Positions 1-8,891 of a DNA stretch of 64,000 nt are shown one piece after another. Every line of letters begins with the position of its first letter. The first letter of the stretch is position 1. The DNA is from Actinomycetes bacterium (GTDB lineage Bacteria; Actinomycetota; Acidimicrobiia; Acidimicrobiales; RAAP-2): assembly GCA_021803085.1 (NCBI GenBank), contig JAJZMD010000146.1:38039-102038 (forward strand), in the 5' to 3' direction. Made by a program: the position numbers and the translations under genes. The notes under the pieces were generated by a model. The model made no database searches, was not told where the DNA came from, and saw nothing but the letters and a program-made list of their open reading frames with translations.

Positions 1-138
1 CGTCTTCACGGTCCTCTCCTGCTCACGCGCGTGTGCGGACCGGGCACGCCAAGGACCGCTGCCATGGTGCGACGCCGCCCGCGGGACGGCCGCAACTTAC
101 CACCGGGGCGTCGGCGACAGGTCATGAGGACACGTCGG
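1..138. other. Left-edge noncoding stretch, possible start of a gene leaving the window
   Basis: No convincing gene lies in this stretch downstream of the first phosphotransfer subunit. Read on the minus strand, a GTG at positions 9-7 followed by AAG ACG is preceded by AGGAGAGG about five bases upstream, so a minus-strand gene may begin at position 9 and run off the left edge. Only three codons are visible, so nothing can be said about its product. Confidence 0.3.
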
Positions 139-1977
139 TCACGAGCTCCCCGCCGCCCGTTCGAGGACGATCACGAGTCCCTCGTCGCCGTCGACGCGGA
201 CGAGGTCCCCGGTCCGGATCTTCTGGGTAGCAGTCCCGGTCCCGACGACCGCAGGCATGCCGTACTCTCGGGCCACGATCGCCGCGTGCGACATGATGCC
301 GCCGATGTCGGAGACGGCGGCCTTGATCTTCCCGAACACCGGCCCCCAGCTCGGGGCGGTCACTGGACAGACGAGGATCTCGCCGGCCTGGATCTGGCCG
401 ACCTCGTTCACGCTCATGAGCACTCGGGCCCGGCCCTCGACGACGCCGCCCGAGGCGGCGAAGCCCTCGACGCGGTCGTCGGGCGTCTCTGAGGCCCGCG
501 CCCACCCTCTGATGGTCTCGCCGGTGATCCCCCAGAGCATCTTGACGGCAGGGTCGTTGAGCGCTTCGGGCTCGGGCCCCAGCGCAGGCGGCGCGGGCCA
601 CCGCGCCAGCACCTCGAGCATCGCCTTGCGCTCGGCGACGAGCGGCTTCAGGTGCGTCGCCCCCGTGGGCGGCGCGCCGGCTGCCCAGGCGAGCATCACG
701 TCGGCGAGTGCCTGATCGACCTCGTAGTGCTGGAGATGGAACACGTCCTCTACGTCGTCGAGAACGCCGAAGCGGAGGAGGAGCTGTCCGAACTCGCGGA
801 TCTTGGCGAAGAACTGGGTCGTGAACCAGTGCTCGCAGTAGAACTTGTGCCCTTCGACGAAGGGGAAGACGAGCCTGCACAGCCCGAGCATCTGGTCGAA
901 GGCGCCCTTCTCCTGCTCGCTGGCGAGCAGCTCGCGGTAGCGCTGCGCCACCTGCTCACGCTCGACTTGCAGCTTCTCGATCGGGCGACCGAGGTCCTCA
1001 CCGCTGCGCACCTGCCGGACGTAGCGGGCCAGGGCGGAGAAAGGTACCGCAGGGTCGTCCTTCCAGCTCCGGTGGTGATGGTAGAAGCCGTCCCCGGTGG
1101 ACACGTAGAACCAGGGGACCGAGGCACGCTCGTACTCGGCCAGCCACTTCCTCCCGGCCTCGCCGGAGCGCTCGAGCGCCGCCAGCACGGCGGAGGGGGC
1201 GTCGCCCTCGGCGAATGCGCCGTCCACCCCGAGGGAGACCGCGACCTTCGCCAGCTGCTTCAGCTGCTCGTCGGGCTGGTACATGATGACGTCGATGCCG
1301 GCGACCATCCGGGCGACCGCCTGCACGGGGATCTCAGGGAACGCCTTCTGGAGGAACTCGAAGAAGACGACGTACGCGCCGAAGCCGAGCATGAGCAGCT
1401 CGGTGTGGTGGTTCCACATCTTGGAGAAGAGGTCGATGCAGCGGTGATAGCGCTCGCGAACGAGATGGTTCGAGGCGTAGCCCCTCGAGCCGGTCACGAC
1501 GGACGCGTCCTCGAACTCCCCGAGCTCGGGCACCTCGATCGCCTCGATCTCGTCGATGAGGCTCTTCACCCGGTCCGTCCACTCGTCGTAGAGCCTGTCC
1601 CAGTTCTCGTAGTAGAAGCCTGCACGCTCCTGGAAGAGGGCGAGCCGCCGGCTCACCTCCTCTGGATCGGAGACCGGGTTGGCCGTGATGTAGACCCTTC
1701 CGTTCACGATCCGGTGCTCGATGCCGAGGGTCGTCGGGAAGACGAAGATCCTGGCGGTGTTGGCCCCGATCGCCGTATAGGGGATCTCGGCGGTGATGGC
1801 GTCGAACGCGGGCATCGGCTCGGGGAAGTGCATGGAGTTGTAGAACCAGAACCGCTCGTCGTCGCCCGGCTGGAACCTCGTGAAGAAGGGGTACATGGAG
1901 CGCCAGTTCTCCGCGCCGGGGACGTCTTTCACATCCGAGGGAAGGGGGAACGGGCCCTCTCTCTCGCTCGCTGCCAT
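139..1977 (-). CDS. Phenylphosphate-synthase-like phosphohistidine subunit, copy 1
   Basis: The 612-residue product resembles the alpha subunit (PpsA, about 67 kDa) of phenylphosphate synthase, a PEP-synthase relative split into separate chains. The C-terminal mobile domain carries GGIMSHAAIVAREYG, with the likely phosphorylated histidine near residue 564, close to His569 of the Thauera enzyme. The remainder lacks an ATP-grasp domain and would bind the substrate. The ATG is preceded by AAAGGAG at good spacing. It is transcribed away from an operon that holds a second, very similar copy and one ATP-grasp subunit (at 5840), which could serve both. Length and domain make-up match PpsA well, but the real substrate (a phenol, another alcohol or an enol) cannot be read from the sequence. 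A small PpsC-type CBS subunit is not seen. Confidence 0.75.
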   Translation of the reverse strand: MAASEREGPFPLPSDVKDVPGAENWRSMYPFFTRFQPGDDERFWFYNSMHFPEPMPAFDAITAEIPYTAIGANTARIFVFPTTLGIEHRIVNGRVYITANPVSDPEEVSRRLALFQERAGFYYENWDRLYDEWTDRVKSLIDEIEAIEVPELGEFEDASVVTGSRGYASNHLVRERYHRCIDLFSKMWNHHTELLMLGFGAYVVFFEFLQKAFPEIPVQAVARMVAGIDVIMYQPDEQLKQLAKVAVSLGVDGAFAEGDAPSAVLAALERSGEAGRKWLAEYERASVPWFYVSTGDGFYHHHRSWKDDPAVPFSALARYVRQVRSGEDLGRPIEKLQVEREQVAQRYRELLASEQEKGAFDQMLGLCRLVFPFVEGHKFYCEHWFTTQFFAKIREFGQLLLRFGVLDDVEDVFHLQHYEVDQALADVMLAWAAGAPPTGATHLKPLVAERKAMLEVLARWPAPPALGPEPEALNDPAVKMLWGITGETIRGWARASETPDDRVEGFAASGGVVEGRARVLMSVNEVGQIQAGEILVCPVTAPSWGPVFGKIKAAVSDIGGIMSHAAIVAREYGMPAVVGTGTATQKIRTGDLVRVDGDEGLVIVLERAAGSS

Positions 1978-2097
1978 CGCCGGCTCCTTTGTCTCGCTCG
2001 ACTCGAGCTCTCCGCGTGACGTCTCCTCGCGCCCGCCGCTCGCGAAAGATCGCCGTCAGCCTTGCACACATCGACCGCCCGGAGTCAGGCTGGCACC

Positions 2098-2170
2098 GGG
2101 CGCGCCGGACGGACCGGGCGCGCCGGACGGACCGCACCCGGCAGCGAGCCGGCTGCACCCGGCTGCACCC
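2098..2170. repeat. Short GC-rich tandem repeats in a divergent intergenic region
   Basis: An 18-base unit beginning GGGCGCGCCGGACGG occurs twice exactly in tandem (2098-2115 and 2116-2133). A second decamer, GGCTGCACCC, is duplicated at 2151-2170. They lie between the divergent phosphotransfer gene and the NTF2-fold gene, just before the latter's ribosome binding site. No function is evident; slippage-derived repeats of similar size recur elsewhere in this window. Confidence 0.7.
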
Positions 2171-2201
2171 GACGGAAAGACCGAGGAGACGAGGAGACGG
2201 C

Positions 2202-2810
2202 GTGCAGCAAGATGAAGACCGCGCCGTCGTCCGGGACCTGGTCGAGGAGTGGGCGATCTGGCGCGACGCGATGGACTGGGACCGCTTCCGGCAGGTGTGG
2301 CACCAGCCGGGCCGCATGAACGCCACGTGGTTCCAGGGCTCTGCGGACGATTTCATCGCGGTGAGCCGGGAGGCCGCCGCCCGCGGCGTGAGCATCCTCC
2401 ATTTCCTCGGAGGCAGCGCGGTCGACGTCGCAGGTGCGCACGCCCTCGCCCAGACGAAGATGACGATCTCCCAGCGTGCGTCCGTCGACGGGGTGGAGTG
2501 CGACGTGGTCTGCACCGGCCGGTTCTACGATTTCTTCGCCGTGCGGGAAGGCCGGTGGGGCCTCGTGGAGCGCCAGCCCATCTACGAGAAGGACCGGATC
2601 GACCCGGTCGACTCGTCGGCGAGCCTCGAGCTCGACCGCGAGCTCCTCGACGCCTTTCCCCAGGGCTATCGGCACCTCGCCTATCTTCAGACCAGGATCG
2701 GCTACGCGGTGAAGCCGGACATGCCCGGCCTCATCGGCCCGGCAGTCGAGAGCCTCTACGAGCGGGGGGCGAGATGGCTCGCCGGTGACGAGTCCGCCGC
2801 GGACGGCTGA
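2202..2810 (+). CDS. SnoaL/NTF2-fold protein, putative
   Basis: A 202-residue protein with the look of a SnoaL-like, nuclear-transport-factor-2 fold domain. It has an N-terminal helix (VVRDLVEEWAIWRDAMDW), the typical WDRFRQVWH turn, and later strands carrying conserved aromatic and acidic residues. Such proteins are small cone-shaped hydratases, isomerases, dehydratases or dioxygenase-like subunits. The GTG at 2202 was chosen because GAGGAGACGG lies just upstream and the protein alignment with the fold begins there; a longer in-frame ATG at 1989 would cross the repeats. It is first in the operon and its stop is one base before the next start. The specific reaction is unknown. Confidence 0.65.
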   Translation: MQQDEDRAVVRDLVEEWAIWRDAMDWDRFRQVWHQPGRMNATWFQGSADDFIAVSREAAARGVSILHFLGGSAVDVAGAHALAQTKMTISQRASVDGVECDVVCTGRFYDFFAVREGRWGLVERQPIYEKDRIDPVDSSASLELDRELLDAFPQGYRHLAYLQTRIGYAVKPDMPGLIGPAVESLYERGARWLAGDESAADG

Positions 2811-2811
2811 G

Positions 2812-3834
2812 ATGCGCGCTGCGTTGCTCGCGAGCTACCACAGCCCGCTCGAGCTCACCGAGCTCCCCGAGCCCCAGCCGGAGCGGGCCGGCGACGTCGT
2901 GGTCCGGGTCGGCGGCGCCGGCGTGTGCGCGACCGACCTCCACTCGATCGACGGGTGGATGGAAGAGGCCGGCGTGCGGCCTCCGCGCGTGCTCGGTCAC
3001 GAGAACGCCGGTTGGGTCGAGGCGGTCGGCGAGGGCGTCTCGTCCGTGCGCGTGGGAGACCCGGTCGTCGTCTACCCCGCCTACAGCTGCGGACTGTGCC
3101 TCCCCTGCCGCCGCGGCGACGACATGCGGTGCGTGAACGGGCGGTTCACCGGACTGTCGGCGGACGGCGGGTTCGCCGAGCACCTGCTCACGACCGAGCG
3201 CTCCCTGGTCAAGCTCGCCCCCGGGATCGACCCTGCCGACGTGGCCCCCCACGCCGACGCCGGCATCACCGCCTACCACGCCGTGCGCAAGGTCTGTCAC
3301 CTCGCACGCCCCGGCTCTGTCTCGGTGGTGATCGGGATCGGCGGGCTCGGCCACATCGGGCTCCAGCTCCTGCGAGAGCTGGGCTCCGGCACCGTCGTCG
3401 CGATCGACGCCGACGAGCGGTGCCGCAGGCTTGCCGACGAGCTCGGAGCCGACCACGTCGCCGGAGCCGGGCAGGTCGTCGAGGCGGCACGCGACCTCAC
3501 CGGCGGGCGGGGTGCCGACGTCGTCATCGATTTCGTCGGCTCGAGCTCGACGCACGCCGACTCGCTCGCCGCCCTGGCCCGGGGAGGCACGTACTCGGTC
3601 GTCGGCTACGGCGGGACGTTGAGCGCCCCTTCCATCTCCCTGGTCGCCAACGAGCAGTCGGTCGTCGCCAACCTCGTGGGCACCTGGCCAGACCTGTACG
3701 AGCTGCTGGAGCTCCACTCGGCCGGCAAGGTGGTCCTGCGCACGGAGCGTCACCACCTCGAGGAGGTGAACGACGTGCTCGAGATGCTCCGCCGAGGGGA
3801 GGTCTTCGGGCGCGCCGTCCTCGTCCCGGGCTGA
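2812..3834 (+). CDS. Zinc-dependent alcohol dehydrogenase (MDR family)
   Basis: A 340-residue medium-chain dehydrogenase/reductase. Catalytic zinc ligands are visible as Cys39 (GVCATDLH) and His62-Glu63 (GHEN), and structural-zinc cysteines are at about 93, 96, 99 and 107. The nucleotide-binding loop is GIGGLGHIG. It should oxidise an alcohol or reduce a carbonyl using NAD(P). The start at 2812 sits one base after the preceding stop; an upstream in-frame GTG at 2785 would overlap that gene. Its place before the phosphorylation and carboxylation genes suggests it makes or removes the hydroxyl or keto form of their substrate, which is inference. Confidence 0.85.
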   Translation: MRAALLASYHSPLELTELPEPQPERAGDVVVRVGGAGVCATDLHSIDGWMEEAGVRPPRVLGHENAGWVEAVGEGVSSVRVGDPVVVYPAYSCGLCLPCRRGDDMRCVNGRFTGLSADGGFAEHLLTTERSLVKLAPGIDPADVAPHADAGITAYHAVRKVCHLARPGSVSVVIGIGGLGHIGLQLLRELGSGTVVAIDADERCRRLADELGADHVAGAGQVVEAARDLTGGRGADVVIDFVGSSSTHADSLAALARGGTYSVVGYGGTLSAPSISLVANEQSVVANLVGTWPDLYELLELHSAGKVVLRTERHHLEEVNDVLEMLRRGEVFGRAVLVPG

Positions 3835-3969
3835 GGGCGCCCCGAGAGGTCGCTCGGCCGCCCCCCCGGTCCGAGCCGGTCCACATCGCGCGTGGTTGCG
3901 CCCCGCGCGGCACCATGCGATGATCCGGACGGCCGGGGTCGGGTGAGCCCATGGCCAGGGGGAGCACTC

Positions 3970-5784
3970 GTGTCGGAGCGTCGAGGTCCGTTCCCGTTGC
4001 CGTCGGAGATCACCGACGTGCCCGGAGCCGAGGGATGGGCGTCGATGTACGCCCCCTTCACTCGCTTCGGACCGCAAGACGACGCGAAGTTCTGGTTCTA
4101 CAACGCCACGCACTTCCCCGAGCCCCTGCCCGCCTTCGACGGGATCAGCTCCGAGGTCGCGTACAGCGCGATCGGCGCGAACACCGCGCGCATCTTCGTC
4201 TTCCCCGCCACGCTCGGCATCGAGCACCGGATCGTGAACGGCCGCGTGTACCTGGCGGCGAACCCGGTCACCGATCCCGAGGAGGTCGGACGGCGCCTCG
4301 AGATCTTCCAGCGTCGGGCCGGCTACTACTACGAGCACTGGGACCGCCTCTACGGAGAGTGGAAGCAGCGGATGCAGGCAGCCATCGACGAGCTCGAGTC
4401 GATCGACGTCCCCGAGCTCGGCGACGTCGACGACGAGGAGGTCGTGACCACGGCGCGGGGGTACGCCTCGAACCACCTCGTGCGCGAACGGTTCCACCGC
4501 TGCGTCGACCTGTACTCGATCGTCTGGAACCACCACATCGAATTCGTCATGCTCGCGTTCGGCGCCTACGTCGTGTTCTCAGAGTTCTTGACGAAGGCAT
4601 TCCCCGAGATCCCCGAGCAGTCGATCGCCCGGATGGTCGCCGGGATCGATGTGATCATGTACCGACCCGACGAGGAGCTGAAGCGCCTCGCGCGCCTCGC
4701 CGTCTCCCTCGGCGTCGACGACCTGCTGACCGACGGCGCCGAGCCCCGGACCGTGTTCGAGGGGCTCGCCCTGCGAGGCGAGGCCGGAGCCACCTGGCTT
4801 GCGGAGTGGGAGAGGAGCTCGGTCCCGTGGTTCCACGTCTCCACCGGCGACGGCCTGTACCACCACCACCGGAGCTGGCGAGACGACCCCCGAGTCCCCC
4901 TCGCGGGGCTCTCTCGCTACGTCTCGCAGGTGCGCGCAGGCGACGACCTGCGCCGCCCGACCGAGCGGCTGAAGGAAGAGCGCGAGGAGGTCGCGAGGCG
5001 CTACCGCGCGCTGCTCGACGCCGACGAGGAGCGTGCCGCCTTCGACCAGATGCTCGGCCTCTGCCGGACGACGTTCCCCTACATCGAGGAGCACAAGTTC
5101 TACTGCGAGCACTGGTTCACGACCCAGTTCTTCGCCAAGATGCGCGAATTCGGGCAGCTTCTCACCCGCTTCGGCGTGCTCGACGAGGCCGAGGACGTCT
5201 TCCAGCTGCAGCACTACGAGATCGACCAGCAGCTCGCCAACGTGATGCTCGCCTGGTCTGCGGGTTCGTCGCCGGTCGGGACCGACGAGGTCAAGGCGAT
5301 CGTGGCCGACCGCAAGGCGATGCTCGCAGTGCTCGCCACCTGGTCTCCCCCGCCCGCGCTCGGGCCAGAGCCCGAGGCGCTCAACGACCCGGCCGTGAAG
5401 CTCTTGTGGGGCATCACCGCCAAGACGATCCGCACCTGGGCCGAGGCAGCGGACCCCAGCTCGGCACGGATCCAGGGCTTCGCCGCCTCGCCGGGCGTCG
5501 TCGAGGGCGTCGCCCGCGTGCTTGCGAGCGTGAACGAGATCGACCAGATCCTGAGCGGCGAGATCCTCGTCTGCCCGGTCACCTCGCCCAGCTGGGGGCC
5601 CGTGTTCGGCAAGATCAAGGCGGCAGTGTCGGACAGCGGCGGGATGATGTCCCACGCGGCGATCGTGGCGCGCGAGTACGGGATGCCGGCCGTCGTCGGC
5701 ACCGGCACGGCCACCCGTCGCATCAAGACCGGGGACCGGCTCCGGGTGGACGGCGATCAAGGCGTCGTGGTTATCCTGTCCTGA
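3970..5784 (+). CDS. Phenylphosphate-synthase-like phosphohistidine subunit, copy 2
   Basis: A 604-residue protein that aligns from end to end with the product at 139-1977, including the start (GPFPLPSEITDVPGA) and the phosphohistidine motif GGMMSHAAIVAREYG, His near residue 562. Like PpsA of phenylphosphate synthase it has the swivelling phosphohistidine domain but no nucleotide-binding domain. The GTG at 3970 has AGGGGGA just upstream and matches the start of its paralogue; a longer reading from 3892 lacks support. The next gene (5840) encodes the missing ATP-grasp half, so the two probably form one ATP-consuming kinase. The acceptor substrate is not known; phenol, a substituted phenol or an enolisable ketone are possibilities. 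Confidence 0.78.
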   Translation: MSERRGPFPLPSEITDVPGAEGWASMYAPFTRFGPQDDAKFWFYNATHFPEPLPAFDGISSEVAYSAIGANTARIFVFPATLGIEHRIVNGRVYLAANPVTDPEEVGRRLEIFQRRAGYYYEHWDRLYGEWKQRMQAAIDELESIDVPELGDVDDEEVVTTARGYASNHLVRERFHRCVDLYSIVWNHHIEFVMLAFGAYVVFSEFLTKAFPEIPEQSIARMVAGIDVIMYRPDEELKRLARLAVSLGVDDLLTDGAEPRTVFEGLALRGEAGATWLAEWERSSVPWFHVSTGDGLYHHHRSWRDDPRVPLAGLSRYVSQVRAGDDLRRPTERLKEEREEVARRYRALLDADEERAAFDQMLGLCRTTFPYIEEHKFYCEHWFTTQFFAKMREFGQLLTRFGVLDEAEDVFQLQHYEIDQQLANVMLAWSAGSSPVGTDEVKAIVADRKAMLAVLATWSPPPALGPEPEALNDPAVKLLWGITAKTIRTWAEAADPSSARIQGFAASPGVVEGVARVLASVNEIDQILSGEILVCPVTSPSWGPVFGKIKAAVSDSGGMMSHAAIVAREYGMPAVVGTGTATRRIKTGDRLRVDGDQGVVVILS

Positions 5785-5839
5785 CGGCGCCAGCGGGGGA
5801 CCGGGGCAGAGGGAGAGCAGCCGCGATGCGTGTGCTGTC

Positions 5840-6898
5840 ATGAGCGATCTCGTCGTGCCGATCGGGGACGTGGGGTTGCTCGACGTGCAGCTCGTCGGCG
5901 GCAAGGGCGCCAGCCTCGGCGAGATGGTGCGCCTCGGCCTCCCAGTCCCTCCCGCCTACGTCGTGACGACGACGGCTTTCCGTCGAGCCCTTCTCGCGCT
6001 CGATCCCGCGGGTGCCAGGTCGGCGACCCTCGTCGGGCTCGACCCCGACGACCGGGCTGGCTTGGAGGAGGCCACGGCGCCGCTGCGCGAGGCGATCGGC
6101 GCGTGCCCGCTCGAGTCCGCGCTCCAAGAGGACGTCGTTCGCCACTTCCGGAGCCTGGGCACCGGGGGCAGCACGGTGCCGGTCGCCGTGCGATCGAGCG
6201 CCACGGGCGAGGACTCGCTCGACGCGAGCTTCGCAGGGCTCCAGGACACGTTCTTGTGGGTCCGGGACGAGGCGACGCTGCTCGACCACCTGCGCGCGTG
6301 CTGGGCAAGCCTGTACTCGGTCGAGTCGGTCAGCTACCGCCTCAAGCGAGGCATCCCAGAGGAGGGCGCGGCGATGGCCGTCGTCGTCCAGGAGATGGTG
6401 CAGGCGCGCAGCTCAGGGGTCATGTTCACCCGCTCGCCGAGCACGGGGGACCGCTCGGTCGTCGCGGTCGAGTCGGCCTGGGGACTCGGCTCCGCCGTCG
6501 TCGGCGGCGAGGTGACGCCCGACTCGTTCACGGTGAGCAAGGTCACCGGCGAGGTGCTCCGCAGGCAGATCTCCGAGAAGCTCCGTCGCCATGTGCCCGA
6601 CGGCTCGGGAGATGCCGGCGTCCTCGACGAGGAGGTCCCCTCGCAGCTCCGCTCGGTGCCGAGCGTCTCCGACGAGGAGCTCGCGCTGCTCGTCGCGCTC
6701 GCTCAGACGGTGGAGGCGCACTACGGCGTCTCCCAGGACGTCGAGTGGGCGATCGCGGACGACCGCCCGCCGGGAGAGAACCTCTACCTGCTCCAGAGCC
6801 GGCCCGAGACGGCGTGGTCCAACCGGTCGACCGAGCCGCTCGCGGCCCCGAAGGCACGGGCCTTCGACCACGTCATCGAGGCATTGGGCCGCGCGTGA
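5840..6898 (+). CDS. PEP-synthase N-terminal ATP-grasp subunit (PpsB-like)
   Basis: A 352-residue protein equivalent to the ATP-binding half of PEP synthase or pyruvate phosphate dikinase. Features include LVGGKGASLGEM at the N-terminus, VAVRSSATGEDSLDASFAG near residue 115, the VVVQEMV and SGVMFTRSP strands, and QDVEWAI followed by LLQSRPET near the end. The size matches PpsB of phenylphosphate synthase (about 40 kDa). It would phosphorylate the histidine of the neighbouring PpsA-like subunit from ATP. The ATG at 5840 is 55 bases after the preceding stop; a GGGAGAG lies rather far upstream, so initiation may be weak. Its stop overlaps the GTG of the biotin carrier gene by four bases, which ties phosphorylation to carboxylation. 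Confidence 0.8.
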   Translation: MSDLVVPIGDVGLLDVQLVGGKGASLGEMVRLGLPVPPAYVVTTTAFRRALLALDPAGARSATLVGLDPDDRAGLEEATAPLREAIGACPLESALQEDVVRHFRSLGTGGSTVPVAVRSSATGEDSLDASFAGLQDTFLWVRDEATLLDHLRACWASLYSVESVSYRLKRGIPEEGAAMAVVVQEMVQARSSGVMFTRSPSTGDRSVVAVESAWGLGSAVVGGEVTPDSFTVSKVTGEVLRRQISEKLRRHVPDGSGDAGVLDEEVPSQLRSVPSVSDEELALLVALAQTVEAHYGVSQDVEWAIADDRPPGENLYLLQSRPETAWSNRSTEPLAAPKARAFDHVIEALGRA

Positions 6899-7428
6899 TC
6901 CTCTCCCGAGAGGACGTCTCGGACATCTTGAGGGTCCTCGACGCGACCGACTACGACGAGCTCCACCTCGAGACGGACCGCTTCGTGCTCCGCCTCCGGC
7001 GGACGCCGGGGGGCTGGACCGAGGAGCATGAGGTGCGCGGCGAGGCGCGCCTCCTCGCCGCCCCGGCCGCAGCCGAGCTGCAGAGCCACGACCAACGGGA
7101 CTCCGGCGACGCAGGCGAGGACGGACGGCGGGAGCGCCTGCATCCTGTGCGGGCACCGCTCCCAGGTGTCTTCTACCGCGCCCCGAAGCCGGGCGCGCCG
7201 CCGTTCGTGGACGTCGGCGACCACGTCGAGGCCGACACGGTCGTCGCCATCTTGGAGACGATGAAGCTCATGAACCCCGTACGAGCGGGCACCGCCGGCA
7301 CCGTCGCCGACTTCGCCGTCGCCGACAGCGCGCCCGCCGTGCAGGGCGCCGTGCTGCTGTGGCTGGAGCCGGGCGGGCTCGGGCCGGGCGAGCTCGGGCC
7401 GGGCGAGCTCGGGCCGGGCGAGCCGTGA
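6895..7428 (+). CDS. Biotin carboxyl carrier protein
   Basis: A 177-residue protein whose C-terminal half is a biotinyl domain. The biotinylation motif ETMKLMN places the modified lysine near residue 124, and the fold's PGVFYRAP and GDHVEADTVVAILE elements flank it. The N-terminal 80 residues are a carrier-type linker rich in Asp, Glu, Gly and Ala. The GTG start overlaps the preceding stop, and the stop overlaps the biotin carboxylase start. The C-terminus ends in a three-fold GPGEL repeat specified by a 15-base DNA tandem repeat, which looks like slippage-derived extension rather than part of the domain. Confidence 0.88.
   Translation: MILSREDVSDILRVLDATDYDELHLETDRFVLRLRRTPGGWTEEHEVRGEARLLAAPAAAELQSHDQRDSGDAGEDGRRERLHPVRAPLPGVFYRAPKPGAPPFVDVGDHVEADTVVAILETMKLMNPVRAGTAGTVADFAVADSAPAVQGAVLLWLEPGGLGPGELGPGELGPGEP
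7381..7425 (+). repeat. 15-base tandem repeat in the carrier-protein 3' end
   Basis: The unit GGGCCGGGCGAGCTC is present in two exact copies and a third that diverges in its last bases. It keeps the reading frame and adds repeated Gly-Pro-Gly-Glu-Leu residues to the end of the biotin carrier protein. Confidence 0.85.
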
Positions 7429-8891
7429 GGATCCGCCGGATCCTCGTCGCCAACCGGGGGGAGATCGCTCTGCGGATCCTGCGCACCTGCGAGCGCCTCG
7501 GCATCGAGGCCGTGCTCGCCGCCTCCGACGCGGACCTCGACTCGCCTGCCGCGCGCGCTGCGGACCGGGTGGTGCGTCTCGGGCCGGCCCCTCCCGAGCG
7601 GAGCTACCTGTCGGTGGACGCCGTCGTGAGAGCCGCGCTCACGTCGGGGGCGACCGCGGTCCATCCCGGGTACGGCTTCCTCGCGGAGAACCCGGCCCTC
7701 GCGGACGCCTGCGCGGACACGGGCCTCCTCTTCGTCGGGCCGGCGGCCGCCCACCTGCGGGCGCTCGGCGACAAGCTCGAGGCCCGAGCCGCTGCGGTCG
7801 CCGCCGGCTTGCCGGTGCTCCCCGGCGGCGAGGTCGGCAACCCTGCCGAGGCCGAGGCGATGCTCGAGCGCACCGGCTTGCCGGTGCTCGTGAAGGCGGT
7901 CGGCGGGGGCGGCGGGCGCGGCATGCGGCTCGTCTGCCATGCCAGCGAGCTCGCCGGCGCCCTCGAGCTGTCGATGGCGGAAGCGGGAGGCGCCTTCGGG
8001 AACAGCCGCGTCTACCTGGAGCGCTACGTGGCCCGAGGCCGGCACGTCGAGGTCCAGCTCCTCGCGGACGGAGAGCGGGTCCTGCACCTCGGCGAGCGGG
8101 ACTGCTCGGTCCAGCGCCGCTACCAGAAGCTCCTCGAGGAGGCCCCCGCCCCGGAGCTCCCCGAACGGCTGCGCTCGGCGATGCACGAGGCGGCGCGTCG
8201 GCTCGGCCGACATCTCGGTTACCGGAGCCTCGGGACCGTCGAGTTCCTCGTCGACGTCGACAGGGAAACGTTCTCCTTCCTCGAGGTCAACCCGAGGATC
8301 CAGGTCGAGCACCCCGTCACGGAGGCGACGACCGGGCTCGACCTCGTCGCAGAGCAGCTCTACGTCGCCGAGGGCCGCCCGCTCACCCTCCGCCAGGAAG
8401 ACGTCCACCTGTCCGGCCATGCCGTCGAGTGCCGGATCAACGCCGAGGATCCCGATCGCGGTTTCGCTCCCGGGCCCGGCACGGTGACGGGCATCCGGCT
8501 ACCCGCCGGCGAGGGCGTCCGGGTCGACGCGGCGGTCCAGAACGGATCGGCAGTGCCGCCCTACTATGACTCGCTCGTGGCCAAGCTCGTGGTCTGGGGG
8601 TCGGACCGGGCCACGGCGCTCGGGCGGCTCGCCGGAGCCCTCGACCGCTTCACCGTCGAGGGAATTCCGACGACGATCCCGCTCCACCGCCGCCTCGTCG
8701 CCCACCCCGAGCTCCGCCGGGGCGCTGTCGACACCGGCTGGCTCGGCCGCGTCCTGGCGGCGGCCGGCACAGCCGGCACAGGCGGCACAGCCGGCACAGG
8801 CGGCACAGCCGGCACAGGCGGCACAGCCGGCGCGGCGAGCCCGGACCGCCGTGGTGCGTCCTGGGCCGCAGGGGTGACCACGCATGGCTGA
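7425..8891 (+). CDS. accC: Biotin carboxylase
   Basis: A 488-residue biotin carboxylase that uses ATP and bicarbonate to carboxylate the biotin of the neighbouring carrier. Recognisable segments are RRILVANRGEIALRILR at the start, HPGYGFLAEN, the ATP-grasp glycine loop KAVGGGGGRGMR, ERDCSVQRRYQKLLEEAPAP, and FLEVNPRIQVEHPVTE. The GTG at 7425 overlaps the carrier stop by four bases and gives the usual N-terminus. The last 40 or so residues are low-complexity Gly-Thr-Ala made by an 18-base DNA repeat and are not part of the conserved enzyme. It probably serves the carboxyltransferase that follows. The family could also serve acetyl-CoA or pyruvate carboxylation. Confidence 0.92.
   Translation: MRIRRILVANRGEIALRILRTCERLGIEAVLAASDADLDSPAARAADRVVRLGPAPPERSYLSVDAVVRAALTSGATAVHPGYGFLAENPALADACADTGLLFVGPAAAHLRALGDKLEARAAAVAAGLPVLPGGEVGNPAEAEAMLERTGLPVLVKAVGGGGGRGMRLVCHASELAGALELSMAEAGGAFGNSRVYLERYVARGRHVEVQLLADGERVLHLGERDCSVQRRYQKLLEEAPAPELPERLRSAMHEAARRLGRHLGYRSLGTVEFLVDVDRETFSFLEVNPRIQVEHPVTEATTGLDLVAEQLYVAEGRPLTLRQEDVHLSGHAVECRINAEDPDRGFAPGPGTVTGIRLPAGEGVRVDAAVQNGSAVPPYYDSLVAKLVVWGSDRATALGRLAGALDRFTVEGIPTTIPLHRRLVAHPELRRGAVDTGWLGRVLAAAGTAGTGGTAGTGGTAGTGGTAGAASPDRRGASWAAGVTTHG
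8766..8832 (+). repeat. 18-base tandem repeat in the biotin carboxylase 3' end
   Basis: The unit GGCACAGCCGGCACAGGC occurs three times exactly (8766-8783, 8784-8801, 8802-8819), followed by a partial fourth copy. Each unit adds six residues of a Gly-Thr-Ala-Gly-Thr-Gly type to the C-terminus of biotin carboxylase. Confidence 0.9.

Noticed and set aside
8766..8832. Possible CRISPR-like array
   Set aside because: Repeats are direct and contiguous with no spacers, lie inside a coding end and keep frame.
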